Below, piece after piece: positions 1-6,701 of a stretch of 11,665 nt of DNA. This stretch comes from Bacillota bacterium (lineage in GTDB: Bacteria; Bacillota; Clostridia; Acetivibrionales; DSM-1351). The translations under genes were made by a program, and so were the position numbers. Each line of letters starts with the position of its first letter. The stretch's first letter is position 1. The notes below the pieces were generated by a model. The model worked only from the letters and a program-made list of their open reading frames with translations. It made no database searches and was not told the DNA's origin. Location: assembly GCA_023412635.1 (NCBI GenBank), contig JAEYNI010000020.1, positions 1 through 11,665 of the forward strand, in the 5' to 3' direction.

Positions 1-626
1 CTGAAAATTCTTTTAACACCGTTTTGAGCATCATCAAAATTACCGTTTACAGCTATAGAGTAGACATTTTTTCCCTCTTGAGTGACCATCTGCATTTTTT
101 GTACCTGACTTACACCCTCACTTGGAAAAAATACAATGATTTTTGTACCTTCTACATCCTTAAAACCTTCAAGAGCCGCTTTGCCGGTATCCCCCGAGGT
201 AGCAACCAATATAACTATTTCTTCCTTTTCCCCTGTCTTTTTCAACGCCTTCACCAGAAAATGAGGAAGAATTTGTAACGCCATATCTTTGAAAGCACTT
301 GTGGGTCCATGCCATAGTTCAAGTACACTTACAGAATCGTAAAGTTTATGCAAAGGTGCGATAGCCTCTGTTTCAAATTTTTGAGCAGTATAAGCCTGAT
401 TTACACAATCGGTTAATTCGCTCGAGGTATAATCGTCCAAATAGCCTTCCAGAATATTTAAAGCTCTCTGCTGATACGTCATTTCACTCATTTTTAATAT
501 TTGATCATTATCAAAACGAATAACCTTTTCAGGAACAAATAAGCCACCGTCAGCTGCAAGCCCTCTCTTTATTGCTTCAGCCGAGCTAACATTAGAACAA
601 TTCCCTCTAGTGCTTCTATATAACAT
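1..626 (-). CDS. thrC: Threonine synthase, N-terminal part (cut by window edge)
   Basis: Threonine synthase is the PLP enzyme that turns O-phosphohomoserine into threonine in the cytoplasm. The 208 visible codons start MLYRSTRG and include the PLP-lysine motif HGPTSAFKDMAL (Lys113) and the phosphate-binding loop ATSGDTGKAA (142-151). The early segment AIKRGLAADGGLFVPE is also typical of bacterial ThrC. The family usually has about 490-500 residues, so more than half lies beyond position 1. The ATG at 626-624 is preceded by GGAGGT (636-631) with a 4-nt gap. That ribosome binding site is the outer end of the first repeat module of the array at 630-1162, so the array forms the immediate 5' leader. 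The patatin-like gene lies upstream on the same strand, 631 nt away. Identification is firm; regulation by the repeats is inference. Confidence 0.95.
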   Translation of the reverse strand, partial: MLYRSTRGNCSNVSSAEAIKRGLAADGGLFVPEKVIRFDNDQILKMSEMTYQQRALNILEGYLDDYTSSELTDCVNQAYTAQKFETEAIAPLHKLYDSVSVLELWHGPTSAFKDMALQILPHFLVKALKKTGEKEEIVILVATSGDTGKAALEGFKDVEGTKIIVFFPSEGVSQVQKMQMVTQEGKNVYSIAVNGNFDDAQNGVKRIF

Positions 627-629
627 ATT

Positions 630-721
630 AACCTCCATGAGCCACATTGTGGCTTCAAAATAGTAATGAAAATATATATCCTTTATCGCGATGTGGCGAA
701 TAAAGGAGGTTAATTGGCCAT
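630..721. repeat. Repeat module A, copy 1 (supplies thrC RBS)
   Basis: The module runs from AACCTCC (630-636) to GGCCAT (716-721). It contains the short palindrome AGCCACA-t-TGTGGCT (640-654) and a hairpin CCTTTATCGC/GCGAATAAAGG (680-706). Its two ends, AACCTCC and GGAGGTT (705-711), are complementary and can close the module. Read on the minus strand, the AACCTCC end becomes GGAGGTT, the ribosome binding site of thrC. Confidence 0.9.
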
Positions 722-848
722 GAGCGTTTTCAAAGTATTCGCTCAACTCATCACTTCAAGCAAGTGCTACAAATACTTTGAATTTATCGCGCGGCCATAA
801 ATTCATAGGTTAGTTTGGATGACTAGCTTTAGTGAAGTCTTTCAAGCT
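722..848. repeat. Repeat module B, copy 1
   Basis: This 127-nt spacer between A1 and A2 can form a long imperfect hairpin. GGCC (716-719, in A1) pairs with GGCC at 793-796, TTCAAAGTATT pairs with AATACTTTGAA, and CACTT pairs with AAGTG around the loop caagc. A second inverted pair, GGTT/AACC with inner AGCTT/AAGCT, closes the region leading into A2. Compared with copy 2, differences fall mainly in loops or as a paired change in the CACTT/AAGTG stem. Confidence 0.85.
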
Positions 849-940
849 AACCTCCATGAGCCACATTGTGGCTACAAAATAGTAATGAAAATATATATCC
901 TTTATCGCGATGTGGCGAATAAAGGAGGTTAATTGGCCAT
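849..940. repeat. Repeat module A, copy 2
   Basis: This copy is identical to copy 1 except for one base: GGCTACAAAA instead of GGCTTCAAAA just after the AGCCACA palindrome. The closing ends AACCTCC/GGAGGTT and both internal hairpins are intact. Confidence 0.9.
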
Positions 941-1070
941 GCGCGTTTTCAAAGTATTCGCTCAAACTCATTACTTCATTCAAGTACTATAGATACTTTG
1001 AATATGTCGCGCGGCCATAAATTCATAGGTTAGTTTGGATGACGAGCTTCTTAGTGAAGTCTTTCAAGCT
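941..1070. repeat. Repeat module B, copy 2
   Basis: This 130-nt spacer is about 90% identical to copy 1. Where copy 1 has CACTT/AAGTG, this copy has TACTT/AAGTA, so the outermost base pair changed from C:G to T:A while pairing was kept. The extra A (in CTCAAACTC) and the extra CT (after GAGCTT) both lie in predicted loops. The stem GCGCG/CGCGC at the base of the long hairpin is perfect here but carries one mismatch in copy 1. Confidence 0.85.
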
Positions 1071-1162
1071 AACCTCCATGAGCCACATTGTGGCTACAAA
1101 ATAGTAATGAAAATATATATCCTTTATCGCAATGGGGCGAATAAAGGAGGTTAATTGGCCAT
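1071..1162. repeat. Repeat module A, copy 3 (end of array)
   Basis: The last copy differs from copy 2 at two bases, CGCAATGGGGCG instead of CGCGATGTGGCG. Both changes lie in the apical loop, leaving the CCTTTATCGC/GCGAATAAAGG stem intact. Similarity to the array stops right after GGCCAT at 1162; the following bases are unrelated AT-rich DNA. Confidence 0.9.
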
Positions 1163-1221
1163 GTGTGGTTCATTTTCTATAAGTAATTTCTAATTTATCT
1201 TATTTCATTAACCCTTATGAT

Positions 1222-1251
1222 ATAATAAATGCAAAAAAAATGCAAATGCAA
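1222..1251 (-). promoter_or_regulatory. Weak candidate promoter for thrC
   Basis: On the minus strand TTGCAT (1251-1246) and TATTAT (1227-1222) are separated by 18 nt, a fair match to a vegetative sigma-A promoter. It lies just after the patatin-like gene and before the repeat array. If used, it would give thrC a leader of nearly 600 nt containing all three A modules. AT-rich DNA produces such matches by chance, so the call is tentative. Confidence 0.25.
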
Positions 1252-1257
1252 TACTAG

Positions 1258-2334
1258 TTACCTCAAACCTTTGTTTTTTTTGTAAATGTTTATTAGAAGT
1301 TTTTGAACTGCTATTTTACCCTGTTCATAGAGGTATTGCATATTTTCCTGACTGATATCAAAATCCAAAAAAGATATACTTCCAGTATTAATATGAGCTA
1401 TATTATCTATATTGTAGGAGTTTTTTGGAACACCAGTATCATGTGAAGACGCCAGTAATTTTTTTAGCATATTTTCAGCATGCTGCAGTTCTTTAGGTTC
1501 TTTACCCTCTAGCTTAAGCCCTATAATATTTTGTTGAGAACTATCAATGAGCCATACCGGAAAGTTGTCCAGTACCCCTCCGTCAATAATATAATGCTGT
1601 CTTAAGTGATTATTTTCTTTTTTCATCAGTACACAGGGTCTGAAAACAAATGGTACTGAAGTACTCATTCTGACTGCTCTTGCAACCGAAAATTTATCCG
1701 GGTCAATGTTATATAAAGCAATATCGTCGGGTAGAACTATTACTTTTCCGGAATTGGCATCAACAGCGGTCATTCTAACCTTATAGCCTCTAGGATTTAC
1801 CTTGTCGGCGACTCCTCCTCTGAAATCACTGAAGGTATATATACCTTTATTCGCCATCAACTGTCCTACCCACCTTTCCAGAATATCCCCATCCAAAAAG
1901 GCATTTTCCTGACTAAAGGCAATGAGATTACTTAGGAAGTTCCCTCTTATCCCCTTGAACTCATCCTTGTATCTGTTCAGATTATTCAACTCAGGATAAT
2001 CCTGCATGTATAGTAAAGCTTCTATATCACTATCAGTGACTGTATTCTTTTCCTCCACCAGCTTTTTGATTCTTCTGCTTAGAGTACTGTTCAGGTATTC
2101 ACCGCTTCGGATTTTTATGATACTGAAATCAAATTCCTTAAGTATTTTTATCAATTCTCTTGAATTATAACCTGCACCTATCAATGCAGCAATTAAGGCA
2201 CCTGCAGATACACCAGCTATATTTCCAAATCTCCTATATCTTCTTTCCAGTTCCTCATAAGCCCCCACAAAAGCTAAACCCTTTATTCCTCCGCCGCTGA
2301 GTACAAGGTTCAATGGATTATTATTAATGCTCAT
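1258..2334 (-). CDS. Patatin-like phospholipase family protein
   Basis: This is a 358-residue serine lipid acyl hydrolase of the patatin/RssA type. Visible motifs are the oxyanion-hole loop GGGIKG (14-19), the nucleophile elbow GVSAG (41-45, catalytic Ser43) and the DGG motif (251-253) carrying Asp251 of the Ser-Asp dyad, so the active site is complete. No signal peptide or membrane span is seen, which suggests action inside the cell, perhaps at the membrane surface. The substrate cannot be told from sequence. The ATG at 2334 has a modest ribosome binding site (GGGGAA, about 10 nt upstream). The gene is divergent from motA and lies upstream of thrC on the same strand, but the 631-nt repeat-filled gap argues against a simple operon. 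No clear terminator follows it. Family assignment is firm; the biological role is unknown. Confidence 0.9.
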   Translation of the reverse strand: MSINNNPLNLVLSGGGIKGLAFVGAYEELERRYRRFGNIAGVSAGALIAALIGAGYNSRELIKILKEFDFSIIKIRSGEYLNSTLSRRIKKLVEEKNTVTDSDIEALLYMQDYPELNNLNRYKDEFKGIRGNFLSNLIAFSQENAFLDGDILERWVGQLMANKGIYTFSDFRGGVADKVNPRGYKVRMTAVDANSGKVIVLPDDIALYNIDPDKFSVARAVRMSTSVPFVFRPCVLMKKENNHLRQHYIIDGGVLDNFPVWLIDSSQQNIIGLKLEGKEPKELQHAENMLKKLLASSHDTGVPKNSYNIDNIAHINTGSISFLDFDISQENMQYLYEQGKIAVQKLLINIYKKNKGLR

Positions 2335-2449
2335 TATTCATAATTCCCCAAAAATTAAATCTTTCTAATGTATATATATTATAGTTATGAAATAATTAGT
2401 ATATTGTACATCCCTGATGTTTAACTTTAATTATTTTTTAAATGTTTTT

Positions 2450-2487
2450 AAAAAGTGGTTCCAAACTTTTTATACCCATGGTAAAAT
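2450..2487 (+). promoter_or_regulatory. Candidate motA promoter with overlapping inverted repeat
   Basis: TAAAAT (2482-2487) lies 17 nt after TTCCAA (2459-2464), a plausible -10 with a poor -35. The poor -35 sits in the loop of an inverted repeat AAAAAGT/ACTTTTT (2450-2456 and 2465-2471), which could be an operator. I do not see a convincing sigma-D (flagellar) promoter. The assignment is weak. Confidence 0.3.
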
Positions 2488-2506
2488 CTTATGTATACGC
2501 GTTTAT

Positions 2507-2533
2507 CTGCTTAGCTGTAACTTCTTTAAGCAG
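2507..2533. repeat. Inverted repeat in the motA 5' leader
   Basis: CTGCTTA (2507-2513) and TAAGCAG (2527-2533) are perfectly complementary across a 13-nt loop. The repeat lies about 45 nt upstream of the motA start codon and would be in its leader if the promoter just upstream is used. It may be an operator or an RNA hairpin. No run of T follows on the plus strand, so it is not a terminator. Confidence 0.4.
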
Positions 2534-2578
2534 TTATCAAATTTATATAAAATACATATACAATTTTCGAGGTGCTAA

Positions 2579-3373
2579 ATGGATATATTTTTGCTGATTG
2601 GTGTTGTTGTAGGTTTAATGTCCGTTATTGTCGGAATGATTGTAAAAGGTGCCGACATATCAGTTCTTGCAAATCCGGCTGCGGCTATAATTATTATTGT
2701 AGGAACAATAGCAGCGGTTATGAATTCCTTTCCTAAGAAGGACTTTTTAAGAATACCAAAGGTTGCCGCTGTTTTATTCAGAGAAAGAAAAGCTGAAAAC
2801 CCTACTGAAATTATTGAACAAATTGCAGAATTATCGCAAACTGCCAGAAAGGATGGCTTGCTTTCTCTAGAATCTGTCATGCAGAATATTGACAACAAGT
2901 TCATGAAAAAAGGCCTTGGTATGGTAATTGATGGTATTGAACAAGAGTACATAACCGAAGTTCTGAATAGTGAAATAGACAGTATGGAAGAAAGACACAG
3001 AATTGGAGCAAGTATTTTTTCAACTGCGGGCGGTGCAGCTCCTACCCTGGGTGTATTAGGTGCCGTTATTGGTCTTATTGGAGCCCTTGGAAATCTTAAC
3101 GACATTGAAAGACTTGGTCACATGATTGCTGCAGCTTTTGTTGCAACACTGTATGGAATTTTCTTCGGGTATGTTATATGCCATCCCTTTTCGTCCAGGT
3201 TGAAAAGAAAATCCTATGAAGAGATAAATACAATGAGGATTATACTCGAGGGGATATTATCAATACAGGCAGGCGAAAATCCAAAGAGTATTATTCTAAA
3301 ACTATCTGGTATGCTAGAGCCGAAAGAAAGGGCAAAGTTGGAGCAAAAGAGCGAACCGGGAAAGGTGGGCTAA
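2579..3373 (+). CDS. motA: Flagellar motor stator protein MotA
   Basis: MotA is the membrane subunit of the flagellar stator. With MotB it forms the ion channel that drives rotor torque. The 264-residue protein has the expected four membrane segments (about 3-24, 32-50, 150-171 and 182-201). Between the second and third is the cytoplasmic loop with the charged residues that contact FliG: Arg90 and Glu98 in ARKDGLLSLE. The conserved prolines of the last two spans appear as Pro155 and Pro203, and the C-terminal IQAGENPKSI motif is typical. The ATG at 2579 follows GAGGTG at 2569-2574. motB starts 3 nt after the motA stop, so the pair is co-transcribed. Whether it uses protons or sodium cannot be decided here. 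Other flagellar genes are absent, which is common for clostridial stator operons. Confidence 0.95.
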   Translation: MDIFLLIGVVVGLMSVIVGMIVKGADISVLANPAAAIIIIVGTIAAVMNSFPKKDFLRIPKVAAVLFRERKAENPTEIIEQIAELSQTARKDGLLSLESVMQNIDNKFMKKGLGMVIDGIEQEYITEVLNSEIDSMEERHRIGASIFSTAGGAAPTLGVLGAVIGLIGALGNLNDIERLGHMIAAAFVATLYGIFFGYVICHPFSSRLKRKSYEEINTMRIILEGILSIQAGENPKSIILKLSGMLEPKERAKLEQKSEPGKVG

Positions 3374-3376
3374 GAT

Positions 3377-4120
3377 ATGTCTAAGAAAAAAGTTCACCAT
3401 GAGGAACACCAGGATGAAACCTGGCTGATACCATACGCAGATATGCTTACCTTGCTGCTGGCACTCTTTATAGTTATGTTTGCAATGAGTAAGCTTGATA
3501 ATGAGAAAATGGACAAGTTTAGTGAACAATTTAATATCATTTTCTCAGGAGGGTCAGGAGTACTTGAGAAAAATGGAACTTCAGTTATTCCAATGGATGA
3601 AATTCCAACTCTGAAAGAAATTGAAGAGGATAAGATGAATCAGATAAAGGAGAATATTGAAGAGGAAATACGCAGTAACGGATACTCCGACAAAGTAAAT
3701 GTTACCTTAAACGGTGACGGTCTGGAAATCTCCATACAGGACGTAATTTTATTCAACTCAGGTAAAGCTGACGTAATTGATAATGTTTATCCGCTGCTGC
3801 TTCATATTTCAGAATTGCTAAAAAGTTTGGATAATGATATAAAGGTTGTGGGCCATACTGACAACGTTCCCATTAAGACTCCCCAATTCAGGTCAAATTG
3901 GGACCTTAGTGCAATGCGAGCCATAAATGTTATGAATTTCTTTATCGAAAACGGTGGAATGAATCCTGAAAGGTTTTCCTTCCAGGGCTATGGTCAATAT
4001 TCACCGAAGTATGATAACTCAACCGATGAGGGTAAAGCAAAGAACAGAAGAGTTGAGATTGTACTGGTTCGAAAGTATCCGAATAATAATGATGATACAG
4101 AAAAATCTGACAACGAATAG
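3377..4120 (+). CDS. motB: Flagellar motor stator protein MotB
   Basis: MotB is the peptidoglycan-anchored partner of MotA. The 247-residue protein has a short basic cytoplasmic N-terminus, one membrane span (about 17-37) starting PYADMLTLLLALFIV with the essential ion-binding Asp22, a periplasm-side linker, and an OmpA-like peptidoglycan-binding domain (about 110-235). That domain contains VVGHTDNVPI (157-166) and the AKNRRVEI motif (221-228). The start lies 3 nt after the motA stop, and its ribosome binding site (AGGTGG) is inside the end of motA. The final codons and the stop lie inside the bidirectional terminator hairpin at 4101-4134. Length and domain order are normal, so the gene looks functional. 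Confidence 0.95.
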   Translation: MSKKKVHHEEHQDETWLIPYADMLTLLLALFIVMFAMSKLDNEKMDKFSEQFNIIFSGGSGVLEKNGTSVIPMDEIPTLKEIEEDKMNQIKENIEEEIRSNGYSDKVNVTLNGDGLEISIQDVILFNSGKADVIDNVYPLLLHISELLKSLDNDIKVVGHTDNVPIKTPQFRSNWDLSAMRAINVMNFFIENGGMNPERFSFQGYGQYSPKYDNSTDEGKAKNRRVEIVLVRKYPNNNDDTEKSDNE

Positions 4121-4134
4121 TTGTCAGATTTTTT
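4101..4134. terminator. Bidirectional terminator shared by motB and the TPR gene
   Basis: AAAAATCTGACAAC (4101-4114) pairs perfectly with 4120-4133 around the 5-nt loop GAATA, and the hairpin runs into T tracts on both strands. It overlaps the motB stop codon TAG (4118-4120) and lies 13 nt beyond the end of the convergent TPR gene, so it can end both transcripts. Confidence 0.9.
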
Positions 4135-4147
4135 ATTAATCAATAAC

Positions 4148-5302
4148 TTATTGTAAGGCTTTGAGTCTGCTCTTTGCGTATTTAACATATTGAGATTTGG
4201 GATATTGTGTAATGAGTTTTTGAAAGGTATCAGCGCCCTTTTGTTTATCTCCCTGCTCAACATAGCTTTTTCCAAGGGTATAGAGTGCTTTGTCACCGAA
4301 TGTCCAATTATCCCCTAGTTCAAAAACCTTCTCAAGCTTTTCAATGGCTTCTGAATATTTTTTGCTGTTAAAAAGAGAATTTCCCATGGTTGCAAGTGCA
4401 GAAGCTGCCTTCAGATTAACATTTTTTGTTAAGGTATCATATTTTGCTTTTTGTTCAGCATTAAGTTCATTCACCGGGATAGCCTTTAGTTTGTCGGAGG
4501 CCTCCAAATATTTACCCTGGCTGTAAAGTGAGGACACCTGAGAAATTTCACTTGATAGTTTGTATTGCCTTAACTCCATGTTTGCTGCATCCAGTTGCGT
4601 TTTCAACTCTTTGTTTTCCTGAAGGGTCTTATCCAGACTGTCATTTACTGTTGTATTTGCAGATGGCTCATTGTCTAACGGAATATCCTTTGTATCCTTC
4701 ATTGTAAGTATAAAGAACACCAAGGCTGCAGCAAGACAAATTACTCCAAACAAATTAAAGGCCAGTGCAAAGCCAGGCTTTCTAAACTGATCTCCCAAGG
4801 TTTTAAACAGAATTAGTTCCGGTTGAACATCTTCCTGCTTGTAAGCCTCTTTTTTTGGAGAGTGTGTCTCCTTCTTCAAGGTCTGATTTTTTGACTCGGG
4901 GGCCTTTGGTTTTACTGTACTGCCTTTAGGCGATTTGGAATTTTTTTTTGAAGAGCCGCTATCTCCACCAGTTACATAGTTAAAATAATCAGCAGCCTTT
5001 AATATATTATCTTCACTCTGAACCACCTTGCCAAATAATTCCTGAGCCTTGTCAAGCTGATCTGTGTACGCATAACAAAGCCCGAGCAAATTTACAGCCT
5101 CATAAAAGTCAGGGTTAATTGCAACCACTCTTTTTAATTCAATCATTGCAATATCCTCACTGCCTGTTCGTAAATACTCAATAGCTTTGTTATATGCTTT
5201 TATGGAATCAACTATTTTTTCGGGTACATTGTTATCTTGAGAAAATTTTTCTATGTCTATAGGTGTGAAACTTTTTATCTCTTGATTCAAATCCATGAAC
5301 AT
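4148..5302 (-). CDS. Membrane-anchored TPR-repeat protein
   Basis: This 384-residue protein (382 if the second ATG is used) is likely a scaffold with protein-binding repeats on both sides of the membrane. The order is: N-terminal TPR-like helices (about 30-110, e.g. EAVNLLGLCYAYTDQLDKAQ), a Lys/Ser/Pro-rich linker (113-160), one hydrophobic span (about 178-201), a coiled-coil stretch (223-248), and C-terminal TPRs (about 255-384). The last part resembles YbgF/tol-pal repeats (ALYTLGKSYVEQGDKQKGA). There is no signal peptide, so the N-terminal repeats should face the cytoplasm and the C-terminal ones the outside. Two starts are possible: ATG 5302 lies only 3 nt after GGGAG, ATG 5296 lies 9 nt after it, and the second fits better. 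The gene follows folC by 24 nt and is probably co-transcribed. The partner is unknown. Confidence 0.8.
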   Translation of the reverse strand: MFMDLNQEIKSFTPIDIEKFSQDNNVPEKIVDSIKAYNKAIEYLRTGSEDIAMIELKRVVAINPDFYEAVNLLGLCYAYTDQLDKAQELFGKVVQSEDNILKAADYFNYVTGGDSGSSKKNSKSPKGSTVKPKAPESKNQTLKKETHSPKKEAYKQEDVQPELILFKTLGDQFRKPGFALAFNLFGVICLAAALVFFILTMKDTKDIPLDNEPSANTTVNDSLDKTLQENKELKTQLDAANMELRQYKLSSEISQVSSLYSQGKYLEASDKLKAIPVNELNAEQKAKYDTLTKNVNLKAASALATMGNSLFNSKKYSEAIEKLEKVFELGDNWTFGDKALYTLGKSYVEQGDKQKGADTFQKLITQYPKSQYVKYAKSRLKALQ

Positions 5303-5326
5303 CGGCTCCCTTCAAGTAAAAAAATA

Positions 5327-6607
5327 CTATTGCTTTTTAAATATTTCTCGAATCCTCCCTATCATATACAGTGAACCAAATGCGCATACCATGCCGTTCG
5401 GGCCTGTATTATCCAGAGCTGTTTTTAAGCCATTTTCCAGGTTAATTCCATCGATTACATTCTTAGAATATTTAAACAGTTTTTCAGCCAGCTCACCGGA
5501 TGGAATTGCTCTAGGATTATCCGGTGTTACGGTAACAATAAGCTTGGCCTTATCTGCAAGCAATTCAGCTATATGCTCATAGTCCTTATCACCGAGAAAC
5601 CCAACTATAAACACTTTTTCCCAGTCACTGAAATACTTTTCAAGGGCTGCATTCAATGACTGTCCACCCTCAAAATTATGAGCTCCGTCTATAAGCACCA
5701 TCGGATCAGTGCTAATAATTTCCAGTCTCCCGGGCCAGACAGTATTTGATATTCCATTTCTGATATTAGTATTAGCAATTTTATAACCTTTATTAATTAA
5801 AACTTCACATGTATCAATAGCAACGGCAGCGTTAAAAAGTTGATGCTCACCCAGAAGTCTTAACGTAAAATTTTTGTAATCCTTATAATCGAACAATTGC
5901 CCCTTAAGGCCAAATTCTTTCAATTTCAGGCCTCCAAAATCAACTTTATGAATTGCTGCATTCCGAATGCGACATTCATTTTCAAAAACCTGCATAACTT
6001 CTTTTTTTTGCGGATAAACAACAACAGAACAGTTCTCTTTTATTATGCCGGCCTTTATATAGGCAATCTCCTCAAGAGTTTCGCCCAATTTATCAGTATG
6101 ATCAAGACTTATTGTTGTAATTACTGCTGCTTCGGGTGAATCAATAACATTTGTTGAATCAAACCTTCCCCCAAGACCAACCTCTAATACCACAAGATCG
6201 CATTTACAACGGTAGAAATATTCAAAAGCAGTTGCTGTAATAATCTCAAATTCTGTAGGGTGTTCTAATCCCATTTCCAACAGTTGTTCAATTTTGGTTT
6301 TCACAAAAGCAATTATATCAGCTAATTCATCTGGCTTAATCTCAGAATTGTCTATCTTGATTCTTTCTGTAAACCTTTGAATATATGGTGATGTAAAAAC
6401 ACCAGTTTTATATCCTGAATCAATTAAAATATTACTTATTAGTGAAGCTGTAGACCCTTTACCGTTAGTACCTGTTACATGAACGAACTTTAATTTACTC
6501 TGTGGATTCCCCATTAGTCTCAAAAGTCCTGTAATTCTTTCCAAACCCAGCTTACTTCCGAATTTCAGGGTACCATGTATGTATTCTATTGCCTCCTGGT
6601 AATTCAT
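5327..6607 (-). CDS. folC: Folylpolyglutamate synthase / dihydrofolate synthase
   Basis: FolC adds glutamate to folates, keeping them in the cell, and in many bacteria also makes dihydrofolate from dihydropteroate. From the ATG at 6607 the protein has 426 residues, normal for the family. Visible are the ATP-binding P-loop GTNGKGST (46-53), FTSPYIQRFTERI (71-83), a Mur-ligase-like centre with LEVGLGGRFDSTN (141-153), the probable carbamylated lysine Lys185 in AYIKAGI, and the second-domain motif DGAHN (307-311). The reading frame stays open upstream to a TTG at 6676, but the family homology begins at MNYQEAIEYIHG. GGAGG lies 12 nt before the ATG, a rather long gap. A sigma-A-like promoter sits at 6673-6701. 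The TPR gene follows after 24 nt. Confidence 0.93.
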   Translation of the reverse strand: MNYQEAIEYIHGTLKFGSKLGLERITGLLRLMGNPQSKLKFVHVTGTNGKGSTASLISNILIDSGYKTGVFTSPYIQRFTERIKIDNSEIKPDELADIIAFVKTKIEQLLEMGLEHPTEFEIITATAFEYFYRCKCDLVVLEVGLGGRFDSTNVIDSPEAAVITTISLDHTDKLGETLEEIAYIKAGIIKENCSVVVYPQKKEVMQVFENECRIRNAAIHKVDFGGLKLKEFGLKGQLFDYKDYKNFTLRLLGEHQLFNAAVAIDTCEVLINKGYKIANTNIRNGISNTVWPGRLEIISTDPMVLIDGAHNFEGGQSLNAALEKYFSDWEKVFIVGFLGDKDYEHIAELLADKAKLIVTVTPDNPRAIPSGELAEKLFKYSKNVIDGINLENGLKTALDNTGPNGMVCAFGSLYMIGRIREIFKKQ

Positions 6608-6672
6608 GGCGTACCGTTTCCTCCAATTAACAAAAAGAGTCAAGCTTTCGGCTTTCCATGACGTACAAATTA

Positions 6673-6701
6673 ACAATATCAGTTTTTTCCAATACAGTCA
6701 A
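6673..6701 (-). promoter_or_regulatory. Probable sigma-A promoter of folC
   Basis: On the minus strand TTGACT (6701-6696) and TATTGT (6678-6673) are 17 nt apart, a good sigma-A match in the gap between the upstream unknown gene and folC. The site lies about 65-95 nt upstream of the chosen folC start and argues against the longer TTG start at 6676, which would fall inside the -10 box. Confidence 0.55.

Larger units (their letters stand above)
630..1162. repeat. Structured tandem repeat array A-B-A-B-A in the thrC leader
   Basis: Three copies of a 92-nt A module start at 630, 849 and 1071 (periods 219 and 222 nt), separated by two B modules of 127 and 130 nt. The A copies differ by one substitution (A1/A2) or two (A2/A3). 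The B copies differ by roughly nine substitutions and two small indels. Almost every segment belongs to an inverted repeat, so either strand could fold into a series of hairpins. The array both begins and ends with an A module. No transposase or integrase gene is present, and I do not recognise the element as a known riboswitch, T-box or REP family. It lies between a patatin-like gene and thrC, both on the minus strand, so if transcribed with thrC it is read in minus orientation. Confidence 0.9.

Noticed and set aside
24..278. 84-codon plus-strand open frame opposite thrC
   Set aside because: It is antisense to the conserved thrC coding region and has no ribosome binding site or recognisable protein features.
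720..800. 26-codon plus-strand ORF beginning MSVFKVFAQ behind AAAGGAGG in the repeat array
   Set aside because: The ribosome binding site looks perfect, but in the second copy a one-base insertion breaks the frame after about 10 codons and the third copy ends in 10 codons. The base changes preserve hairpins, not protein. It could still be a leader peptide, so it is worth keeping in mind if the array is found to be transcribed on the plus strand.
630..1162. CRISPR array, integron attC sites or T-box leader
   Set aside because: CRISPR repeats are shorter with unrelated spacers, while here the spacers are themselves related. The integron R-box consensus is not met and no integrase is present. 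The T-box signature for tRNA-sensing leaders is missing.
2408..2420. Small palindrome ACATC-CCT-GATGT between the patatin-like gene and motA
   Set aside because: Five-base arms are expected by chance in a sequence of this length and no second copy was seen nearby.
2575..3105. 176-codon open frame antisense to motA
   Set aside because: It lies entirely within the opposite strand of the well-supported motA gene, with no recognisable domain; it is a shadow of motA codon composition.
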